Source of the DNA: Actinomycetota bacterium
GTDB taxonomy: Bacteria; Actinomycetota; Acidimicrobiia; Acidimicrobiales; Ilumatobacteraceae
Assembly: GCA_018882725.1 (NCBI GenBank)
Contig: VERK01000063.1
Coordinates: forward strand, 1 to 10,443
Length of the DNA: 10,443 nucleotides
Direction: 5' to 3'
Made by a program: the position numbers and the translations under genes. This document shows positions 5,896 through 10,443 of the stretch, piece after piece. Below the pieces are notes generated by a model. That model was not told the DNA's origin. It was given only the letters and a program-made list of their open reading frames with translations, and searched no databases. Every line of letters begins with the position of its first letter. The stretch's first letter is position 1.

Positions 5896-6723
5896 TCAGG
5901 CTCCGGCCGGAGTGATCACGACACGCCGGTGGGGTTCCTCGCCCTCGGAGTGCGTGCCGATGTCGGTTCGCCCGGTCAGTGCATCATGGATGATCTTGCG
6001 GTCGGACGCCGGCATCGGTTCGAGAGCGCGGGCCGAACCACTCGAGACCACTTCATCGGCCACCTGGTTGACGAAGCGACCGAGAGCCTCTTTGCGCTTG
6101 GCTCGGTACCCACCCACGTCGACGCGCAAGCGGGTGTCGTGGTCGCCGAGACGACGCTGAGCCACCACGCGGGTGAGGTCCTGAACGGCCTGGAGCGTCG
6201 AACCGCGCGGTCCGACCAGCAGACCCAGGTCGGAACCATCGAGGTTCACCTCGATCTCGTCGCCCTCGATCGAACGCGACGCGGTGCCCGACGTTCCGAA
6301 CGCCGTGGCCAGGCCCACCAGGAATTTCTCAGCCTGGGCCGCAACCTCAGCCGGGTCGGCGGCCGGTCGCGGCTCGCGTGAACCGTTGTCGGCATTGTCG
6401 GTCATGGTTGAACCCTCCTGACGTGGGCGACGGCCAGACGACCGTCCGTTCGACGAACCACCTTCACGACGCGGCTCGCGACCGCCATCTTGTCTCTTTT
6501 CCGATCCTCCGTCACGACGGCGACGACGATCGTTCTTGGCACGAGGGGTCCGGGGCTTCACCCGGGCGCGAACCCGGGCCTCGCCACGCATCCGTCCGAA
6601 CAGGCCAGGCTTGGGTTCTTCGAGAATCTCGAACTCAGCGTCCTGCTCATCGACTCCGAGTTGGTCGAGGGCGATGCTCTTGGCCTCGTCGACCGAGGCT
6701 CCTGTGGTTTCGACCCATTCCAT
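5896..6723 (-). CDS. jag: Jag/KhpB RNA-binding protein (Jag_N, KH, R3H)
   Basis: Jag (KhpB, EloR) is a cytoplasmic RNA-binding protein linked to cell-elongation control, usually with partner KhpA. The protein has 275 residues: a Jag_N domain (about 1-56, with the KPGLFGRMRGEARVRARV core), a disordered linker rich in Arg, Gly and Ser (about 57-120), a KH domain with its GxxG loop as GPRG (171-174), and an R3H domain with the RxxxH signature (R242, H246, in DRKIIHDAL). ATG 6723 has GGAAGG seven bases upstream. A second, stronger site (AGGAGGG) precedes an in-frame ATG at 6405 (M107), which would give a 169-residue KH-R3H form much like mycobacterial Jag, which lacks Jag_N. The gene sits between yidC and rsmG as usual. 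Confidence 0.93.
   Translation of the reverse strand: MEWVETTGASVDEAKSIALDQLGVDEQDAEFEILEEPKPGLFGRMRGEARVRARVKPRTPRAKNDRRRRRDGGSEKRQDGGREPRREGGSSNGRSSGRRPRQEGSTMTDNADNGSREPRPAADPAEVAAQAEKFLVGLATAFGTSGTASRSIEGDEIEVNLDGSDLGLLVGPRGSTLQAVQDLTRVVAQRRLGDHDTRLRVDVGGYRAKRKEALGRFVNQVADEVVSSGSARALEPMPASDRKIIHDALTGRTDIGTHSEGEEPHRRVVITPAGA
6413..6419 (-). promoter_or_regulatory. Strong internal ribosome-binding site in jag
   Basis: AGGAGGG on the minus strand stands seven bases before the in-frame ATG at 6405-6403. It is a better site than the one before the full-length start at 6723. It could drive a short Jag lacking Jag_N and most of the basic linker, or it could be a chance result of Arg/Glu/Gly codons (the local residues are Q-E-G-S). 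Confidence 0.45.
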
Positions 6724-6768
6724 GGGACAACCTTCCGTTTCTGCGTGTTGCGGTGGGGGAACGCCGAC

Positions 6769-7770
6769 TCAGGGTCGACGCGGGGGCTTGGGATGACGGT
6801 TCTTGCCCGTCGGTTTGGGCGGATTGGACGGGGTCGGGCGACCCTTGCTGCCCGTCGAGCCACCCTTGGGTGGGGTCACCCGCTTGCTTCCTCCCGGTGC
6901 TGGCTTGTTCTTGGCCTGCTTGGCTTCCTTGGCTTGGTTCGCCTCGTTGCGCAATTGGCTGAAAAGTCCAGTTCCGCCGCCATCGTCTTTGGCCATTTCA
7001 CGTGCTTTCGCACTGGCGGCCTGGGCTTGACGGCCGAGCGAGTGCTCACCTTTGTAGAAGCGGCGAGTCACGTAGGCCTGCTGAGCGATACGCACGATGG
7101 TCTGAGAGATGTAATAAATCACCAAGCCCACCGGGAAGAAGATCTGGAAGATGCCGAAGACGACCGGCAGATACTGAAGGACTTTGGCCTGCGTGGCTGA
7201 CATGGTGGGGGACACCGTGCGCGAGGCGATCATGCGCTGCTGAACCCAATACAAGCCCATCAGCACAATCACCAAAAGCGCGTAAATCAAGCCTTTTCCG
7301 GGGTTGTCTTGAATGACTTCCACCGGGCGAAGCGACAAGTCGAGGCCGAACGAGAGCATCTCTTTCTTGCCGTCCAAACTCTTGAACAACTCGCTCGACT
7401 TCGAGATGTAGTCGGGGTCGAATGTTCCGTCGGCTCCCTTATCGGTGAGTCCGTGAAGGACTCGGAACATGATGATGAAGATCGGCATCTGCGCCAGAAG
7501 CGGCAAACACGATGCCAACGGGTTGACCTTGTGCTCCTGATAGAGCTTCATCATCTCTTCGTTCATCTTCTGCCGGTCATTGCGGTATTGCTGCTGAATA
7601 CGGCGCATTTCCGGCTGAACTCGCTGCATCTCGAGCATGCCTTTGGTGCTCTTCAAGGTGAGCGGGAAGATCAACATCATGATCACCACCGCGACGAGGG
7701 CGATAGAGAAGATGTAGTTGGACGTGAGGTTGTAGAACTGGCTGATCAGCCAAGCGGCGGCTTGAAACAT
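6769..7770 (-). CDS. yidC: Membrane protein insertase YidC
   Basis: YidC inserts and folds membrane proteins, alone or with SecYEG. The protein has 333 residues. The core is clear: a first core helix (about 19-39) ending in FPLTLK, the cytoplasmic coiled hairpin (about 45-82, with QPEMRRIQQQYRNDRQKMNEEMM in pieces), the KVNPLASCLPLLAQMPIFI signature (81-99), and further helices at about 160-176 and 200-222 with the FFPVGLVIYY segment. There is no large periplasmic domain and no lipoprotein signal. The tail (about 240-333) is highly basic and Pro/Gly/Lys-rich, suited to ribosome contact. The groove arginine normally in the first core helix is replaced by a methionine (M31). ATG 7770 has GGAAGGG nine bases upstream and is one base after the yidD stop. 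Confidence 0.96.
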   Translation of the reverse strand: MFQAAAWLISQFYNLTSNYIFSIALVAVVIMMLIFPLTLKSTKGMLEMQRVQPEMRRIQQQYRNDRQKMNEEMMKLYQEHKVNPLASCLPLLAQMPIFIIMFRVLHGLTDKGADGTFDPDYISKSSELFKSLDGKKEMLSFGLDLSLRPVEVIQDNPGKGLIYALLVIVLMGLYWVQQRMIASRTVSPTMSATQAKVLQYLPVVFGIFQIFFPVGLVIYYISQTIVRIAQQAYVTRRFYKGEHSLGRQAQAASAKAREMAKDDGGGTGLFSQLRNEANQAKEAKQAKNKPAPGGSKRVTPPKGGSTGSKGRPTPSNPPKPTGKNRHPKPPRRP

Positions 7771-7771
7771 G

Positions 7772-8038
7772 TCAGTGGGCCCTTCCCGAGGTGAAGACGG
7801 TCGATGTGGGGGACGAAGAAGACGTGGACGGACGCGGCACCGGGTCGTAACCCGACGGGCCGAACGGGCGGCAGCGGATCAAGCGGCGAACGGCGAGCCA
7901 GGTTCCACGACCGGCGCCATGTACCGACACCGCCTCGTGCGCATAGTGCGAGCACGACGGGCTGAACCGGCAGGGAGAGGGGCGCCCATCGCGACCGACC
8001 TGGTACCACTCGATCGCCCGGAGGATGAACCGCTGCAT
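7772..8038 (-). CDS. yidD: Membrane protein insertion efficiency factor YidD
   Basis: YidD is a small, membrane-associated basic protein that helps YidC-dependent insertion. The protein has 88 residues and carries the family signature: PCRFSPSCSHYAHEA (22-36, C23 and C29), HG with WL (40-48), RRLIRC (51-56, C56) and GYDPVP (63-68). The last 20 residues are a Ser/Thr-rich tail outside the conserved part. The start is ambiguous: GTG at 8041 or ATG at 8038. The ATG is preferred because GGAG is six bases upstream of it and only three bases from the GTG. Either start overlaps the rnpA stop. The stop is one base before the yidC ATG, so rnpA-yidD-yidC are tightly coupled. Confidence 0.94.
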   Translation of the reverse strand: MQRFILRAIEWYQVGRDGRPSPCRFSPSCSHYAHEAVSVHGAGRGTWLAVRRLIRCRPFGPSGYDPVPRPSTSSSSPTSTVFTSGRAH

Positions 8039-8361
8039 CACCGGCTCCGAGCCGCAAGCGTGTGAAAGGCCCGGCGGAGGTCGAGAAACCCGGGAACATC
8101 GCCTCCGCGCGCCGAGACGCCGAACAGGTACAGACCGGGGACGAAGTCGGCCTCGTGGGCGCGCATCAACTCACGCATTTGGCGACGGATGCGGTTGCGC
8201 ACCACCGCCGTGCCCACTGGACGGCCGAGGGCAAAGGCAATCGAGGGTGCCGGGTAGGACGGATCGGGGAGCATGATGCACCAGACGGCCCCGCTACGAA
8301 CACGTGTTCCCTCCTGGCGAAGGCGCTGGAACTCGTGGGCGCGGCGCAGGTGACCGATCAA
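8038..8361 (-). CDS. rnpA: Ribonuclease P protein component
   Basis: RnpA binds the catalytic RNase P RNA and helps it process the 5' ends of tRNA precursors. From TTG 8361 the protein has 107 residues, close to the usual 105-125. Family features: an N-terminal HLRRAHEFQRLRQEG (4-18), the FALGRPVGTAVVRNRIRRQMRE stretch with the RNR signature (R55-N56-R57), and LYLFGVSARG near the C terminus. TTG 8361 overlaps the rpmH stop by four bases (TTGA), with no clear ribosome site, which fits translational coupling. The same frame stays open through all of rpmH up to a GTG at 8517, giving a 159-residue form; that extension has no ribosome site and no RnpA-like sequence, so it is not chosen. Confidence 0.92.
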   Translation of the reverse strand: MIGHLRRAHEFQRLRQEGTRVRSGAVWCIMLPDPSYPAPSIAFALGRPVGTAVVRNRIRRQMRELMRAHEADFVPGLYLFGVSARGGDVPGFLDLRRAFHTLAARSR

Positions 8362-8492
8362 GCCGACAGCCGCTTGCGGCCCTTCAGGCGACGGGCCTTC
8401 AGGACGGCTCGGCCACCCCGGGTGGCCATACGCGCCCGGAAGCCATGCTTCATCGACCGGCGCTTCTTGTTGGGTTGATACGTGCGCTTCAC
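8358..8492 (-). CDS. rpmH: 50S ribosomal protein L34
   Basis: L34 is a small, very basic protein of the large ribosomal subunit. The 44-residue translation starts MKRTYQPNKKRRSMKHGFRA and ends in KGRKRLSA, with the conserved RMATRGGR core between, an unmistakable L34. The start is GTG 8492, with GAGGAG (8504-8499) six bases upstream; the stop is TGA at 8360-8358. The gene lies wholly inside the longer open frame that continues into rnpA, but in a different frame. It is the first gene of the minus-strand cluster, and the rpmH-rnpA pair next to dnaA is conserved across bacteria. Confidence 0.97.
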   Translation of the reverse strand: MKRTYQPNKKRRSMKHGFRARMATRGGRAVLKARRLKGRKRLSA

Positions 8493-8563
8493 GAAGAACT
8501 CCTCGGTGACCAGCCACGATGGGCCAGTGGATGTCGGCCGACGAGACGCCGACGCAACGGGTC

Positions 8564-8593
8564 AGGCTACGGCTCGGGCGCTCACCTGGGCAA
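8564..8593 (-). promoter_or_regulatory. Candidate promoter of the rpmH-to-parB cluster
   Basis: On the minus strand TTGCCC (8593-8588) and TAGCCT (8569-8564) are 18 bases apart, a fair match to a housekeeping -35/-10 pair. Start of transcription would be near 8557, leaving a leader of about 65 bases before the rpmH GTG. Pattern evidence only. Confidence 0.35.
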
Positions 8594-8606
8594 CCCGCGA
8601 CCGGGC

Positions 8607-8637
8607 TTTTCAGCGACTATCCACAGCCTGCTATGTT
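8607..8637 (+). promoter_or_regulatory. Candidate dnaA promoter overlapping a DnaA box
   Basis: TTTTCA (8607-8612) and TATGTT (8632-8637, TAnnnT type) are 19 bases apart. The spacer contains CTATCCACA (8617-8625), one mismatch from TTATCCACA. DnaA bound there would block RNA polymerase, so this fits dnaA autorepression. The leader would be about 140 bases. Confidence 0.3.
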
Positions 8638-8725
8638 GCCGTGTTCCAACGGCCGTGTCCCCGGGATTCCGGGCCCGAGACGGCTGTCGGCCCAGGTCAC
8701 ACGACCCGGGATGAGCCAGAGGGGG

Positions 8726-8758
8726 TTGTCCACATTCTGTGGACCCATCTGTGGATCG
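8726..8758. promoter_or_regulatory. DnaA-box cluster upstream of the dnaA start
   Basis: TTGTCCACA (8726-8734, plus strand) is a perfect actinobacterial DnaA box. Three bases later comes TGTGGACCC (8738-8746), an inverted partner; GTCCACA-TTC-TGTGGAC (8728-8744) is a perfect 7-bp inverted repeat. A third, weaker box, TGTGGATCG, is at 8750-8758 (minus strand). The cluster ends 28 bases before the dnaA start codon. Confidence 0.65.
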
Positions 8759-8774
8759 AGCAGCGGTCAGGATC

Positions 8775-8780
8775 AAGGAG
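8775..8780 (+). promoter_or_regulatory. Ribosome-binding site that fixes the dnaA start
   Basis: AAGGAG stands six bases before GTG 8787. The context TCAAGGAGTC is repeated exactly before the dnaN start at 10405-10414 with the same spacing. This supports GTG 8787 over the longer starts at 8739 and 8751 and over the ATG at 8805. Confidence 0.8.
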
Positions 8781-8786
8781 TCCCAG

Positions 8787-10154
8787 GTGGAAGACCAGGA
8801 GAACATGTGGACAGCGGTGGCTCAGCTACTGCGCGCCCAGGTCTCCGATGCCGTGTGGTACTCCACGTTCAACGACGTTCACTCGATTCCGAGTGACGGC
8901 CAGACGATTCGGCTCGCCGTTCCGAGTGGCACCGTTCGCGACAAGATCATGACCCGCTACCTCCCGCTGGTCATGGACGCGCTGGCCGAGATCGGTGCCG
9001 GGAACCGCCACCTCGACGTGGAAGTCGTCGCCCCGCCCGAGGCCGCCCCAGCCCCGGCCCCGGTGGTGAAGGACGATCCAGCCGTCGAACAGGCCGAAGC
9101 GCGATCGACGCTCGAAAGCGCGGTCGAACGGGCCGGCTTGAATCCCCGGTACACCTTCGAAACGTTCGTGCGGGGCGGGTCGAACAGTTTCGCCCTGGCC
9201 GCCGCGCAACGGGTCGCCGAAACACCGGCCCGCAGTTACAACCCGCTCTTCATCTACGGATCGGCCGGACTCGGCAAGACCCACTTGCTGCACGCCATCG
9301 GGCACTACGTCCTCCAGAACTACAGCCACTACCAGGTCAGATACGTCACCACCGAGACTTTCCTCAACGAGTACGTCGACGGCATCCGTAGTGCGTCGAT
9401 CGCCAATTTCAAGCGCCGTTACCGCGACATCGACTTGCTCCTCATCGACGACATCCAGTTCATGGAGGGCAAAGAGGGCCTGCAGGAAGAGTTCTTCCAC
9501 ACCTTCAATTCGCTGCACGGCGCCAACAAGCAGATCGTGATCTCGTCCGATCGTGTCCCCGATGCGATCCCCAACCTCGAGGAACGTCTCATCGGTCGCT
9601 TCCGTTGGGGTCTGATCACCGACGTGCAACCGCCCGACCTCGAGACCCGATTGGCCATTCTGCGCAACAAGGCCGAACGTGAAGGCACGATCTTCCCGCC
9701 CGACGTGCTCGAGTTCATCGCATCGCGAGTCACGTCGAACATTCGCGAACTCGAAGGTGCCTTGATCCGCGTGAGTGCGTACGCGAGCCTCAATCGGGTC
9801 GACATGAACGTTGCCCAAGCCGAGCGTCTGCTCGAAGACCTGCTCACTGATCAGGCCCCCAAGCATCGCACCGACGAGGAATTGCTCACCGAGATCGCCG
9901 GAATTCTGGGGTTCTCGGTCGACGCCTTACGTGGCAAGAGCCGTCAACGTCCTCTGGTGGCCGCCCGCCAGGAAGCGATGTACGTGTTCCGCGAGCTCAC
10001 CGACCTGTCGTACCCGGCCATCGCGCGACTGTTCGGCGGCCGCGATCACACCACGGTCATCCATGCCGTGGAGAAGATCCAACGCCTCATGAAGGAACGC
10101 ACCCAGACCTACGACCAGGTGACCATGCTCATCAAGACGTTGAAGTTGGGCTGA
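8787..10154 (+). CDS. dnaA: Chromosomal replication initiator DnaA
   Basis: DnaA binds DnaA boxes, forms an ATP filament at oriC, opens the duplex and helps load the helicase. From GTG 8787 the protein has 455 residues. Domain I is at about 1-80 (MWTAVAQLLRAQVSD start). A short Ala/Pro-rich domain II linker (about 84-95) is much shorter than in Streptomyces. The AAA+ core has Walker A GSAGLGKTH (158-166), Walker B LLLIDDIQF (217-225), the box VII region EERLIGRFRWG with the arginine finger (about R271) and sensor II SNIRELEGAL (317-326). Domain IV carries the DnaA signature GGRDHTTVIHAVEKI (417-431), which contacts the box. A further box-like TGTGGACAG lies inside the gene at 8806-8814. The frame is open up to 8739, but the ribosome site favours 8787. 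dnaN follows 264 bases later. Confidence 0.97.
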   Translation: MEDQENMWTAVAQLLRAQVSDAVWYSTFNDVHSIPSDGQTIRLAVPSGTVRDKIMTRYLPLVMDALAEIGAGNRHLDVEVVAPPEAAPAPAPVVKDDPAVEQAEARSTLESAVERAGLNPRYTFETFVRGGSNSFALAAAQRVAETPARSYNPLFIYGSAGLGKTHLLHAIGHYVLQNYSHYQVRYVTTETFLNEYVDGIRSASIANFKRRYRDIDLLLIDDIQFMEGKEGLQEEFFHTFNSLHGANKQIVISSDRVPDAIPNLEERLIGRFRWGLITDVQPPDLETRLAILRNKAEREGTIFPPDVLEFIASRVTSNIRELEGALIRVSAYASLNRVDMNVAQAERLLEDLLTDQAPKHRTDEELLTEIAGILGFSVDALRGKSRQRPLVAARQEAMYVFRELTDLSYPAIARLFGGRDHTTVIHAVEKIQRLMKERTQTYDQVTMLIKTLKLG

Positions 10155-10340
10155 CGCACCATGGGGACGATGGTGTGGACCGCATGTGATCTCGAGGGTG
10201 TCTCGCTGTGAACAAGTTCGTGTTGTCCACCGTTGGTGTCATGTGTGTGGGTTCGGTTGTGGACACCTGTGAACAACCCGACACACATCGATCGGCCCGT
10301 CTCGCTGGGCGAACGACACGTCATCCACAATCCACAGCAC

Positions 10341-10366
10341 TTATTACAAGCACTAAGTTCAAGAAG
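10341..10366. other. AT-rich stretch, possible duplex-unwinding element
   Basis: 18 of 26 bases are A or T in a strongly GC-rich region. It lies directly after the paired plus-strand boxes at 10321-10336, the arrangement expected for a region melted by a DnaA filament. No clear DnaA-trio array is seen. Confidence 0.4.
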
Positions 10367-10406
10367 CATCGAGCGATGTCGACAAGGGCATCGGCGATCC
10401 GGGGTC

Positions 10407-10412
10407 AAGGAG
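10407..10412 (+). promoter_or_regulatory. Ribosome-binding site of dnaN
   Basis: AAGGAG six bases before GTG 10419, in the same TCAAGGAGTC context as the dnaA ribosome site. Confidence 0.8.
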
Positions 10413-10418
10413 TCTCGA

Positions 10419-10443
10419 GTGAAGTTCCGATGTGAGCGCGACA
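10419..10443 (+). CDS. dnaN: DNA polymerase III beta clamp, first 8 codons (3' partial)
   Basis: The window ends eight codons into this gene. The visible residues are MKFRCERD, typical of the N terminus of the actinobacterial sliding clamp (MKF-R-ERD). GTG 10419 has AAGGAG six bases upstream, and the position directly after dnaA and the oriC spacer is the conserved one for dnaN. The beta clamp is a ring-shaped dimer that tethers DNA polymerase III to the template. The identification rests on eight residues plus gene order. Confidence 0.88.

Larger units (their letters stand above)
8493..8786. other. Divergent rpmH/dnaA control region
   Basis: This 294-bp stretch lies between the divergent rpmH and dnaA genes and holds no gene I can support. 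It contains a candidate promoter for each direction, four DnaA-box-like sequences and a short GC-rich inverted repeat (CCCGG-GATT-CCGGG, 8660-8673) with further pairing arms (GCCGT at 8652-8656 with ACGGC at 8680-8684). It is the usual place for dnaA autoregulation. Confidence 0.7.
10155..10418. other. Candidate oriC: dnaA-dnaN spacer with degenerate DnaA boxes
   Basis: No gene is supported in this 264-bp spacer. DnaA-box-like 9-mers: TGTGGACCG 10174-10182 (-, two mismatches), TGTGAACAA 10207-10215 (-, one), TTGTCCACC 10223-10231 (+, one), TGTGGACAC 10258-10266 (-, one), TGTGAACAA 10268-10276 (-, one), TCATCCACA 10321-10329 (+, one) and an overlapping CAATCCACA 10328-10336 (+, two), counted against TTRTCCACA. 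None is perfect. An AT-rich stretch follows the last boxes. The position between dnaA and dnaN and the density of boxes make this the best oriC candidate, by analogy with other actinobacteria. Confidence 0.75.

Noticed and set aside
6995..7008. parS-like half site ATTTCACGTGCTTT inside yidC
   Set aside because: Only the left half and the centre match parS; the right half does not, and it lies in coding sequence.
6490..7200. 236-codon open frame on the plus strand
   Set aside because: Antisense to jag and yidC; no domain and no ribosome site consistent with a gene.
8298..8309. Palindrome GAACACGTGTTC inside rnpA
   Set aside because: It shares only the CACGTG centre with parS; the flanks differ in both halves, and it encodes conserved-length RnpA sequence.
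8594..8610. Hairpin CCCG-CGAC-CGGG followed by CTTTT on the plus strand
   Set aside because: The stem is only four base pairs and there is no plus-strand gene upstream to terminate.
8826..9866. 346-codon open frame on the minus strand
   Set aside because: Antisense to dnaA, with unusual His/Asp/Arg-rich composition and no recognisable motif; a codon-composition shadow.
10208..10435. 75-codon open frame in the dnaA-dnaN spacer
   Set aside because: It overlaps the DnaA-box array and the dnaN start, lacks a good ribosome site and has no protein-like features.

Overview
This window is the replication-origin region of a high-GC actinobacterial chromosome. The gene order is [anti-sigma-like] - small membrane gene - trxB - trxA - cwlM-like, facing parB - parA - rsmG - jag - yidC - yidD - rnpA - rpmH on the other strand, then dnaA and the first codons of dnaN. 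From general knowledge this is the order around oriC in Mycobacterium and other Actinomycetota. The proteins look more like a deep branch (Acidimicrobiia-like) than a mycobacterium: for example, YidC has a long basic tail and Jag keeps a Jag_N domain. The taxon is an inference; no 16S or marker search was possible.

Layout. (1) 1-3276, plus strand: a membrane-anchored anti-sigma-like protein cut by the left edge, a 108-residue two-helix membrane protein, thioredoxin reductase, thioredoxin, and a cytoplasmic CwlM-like protein with two peptidoglycan-binding-like repeats and an amidase-fold domain that has lost its zinc ligands. Two junctions are TGATG one-base overlaps, so this is probably a redox and cell-wall-control operon. 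(2) 3277-3429: a 153-bp spacer between convergent genes that holds a perfect DnaA box. (3) 3430-8492, minus strand: eight tightly packed genes running from rpmH to parB. They cover ribosomal protein L34, RNase P protein, membrane insertion (YidD, YidC), an RNA-binding protein (Jag), 16S rRNA methylation (RsmG) and chromosome partitioning (ParA, ParB). Two identical parS sites exactly 60 bp apart lie between parA and rsmG. (4) 8493-8786: the divergent rpmH/dnaA control region with DnaA boxes. (5) 8787-10154: dnaA. (6) 10155-10418: the dnaA-dnaN spacer, with about seven degenerate DnaA boxes and an AT-rich stretch, the best candidate for oriC. (7) 10419-end: start of dnaN.

The genes together couple replication initiation (DnaA, oriC, DnaN), origin segregation (ParA, ParB, parS), and ribosome, RNA-processing and membrane-insertion functions. 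The opposite operon carries thiol redox and peptidoglycan-synthesis control. I see no mobile elements, CRISPR arrays, tRNA or rRNA genes.

I do not see an undescribed multi-gene system. The points worth a second look are molecular details: the zinc-ligand-less CwlM, a YidC without the usual groove arginine, a second strong ribosome site inside jag, a perfect DnaA box far from the canonical oriC spacer (which itself has none), and several start sites that are not the longest open frame.
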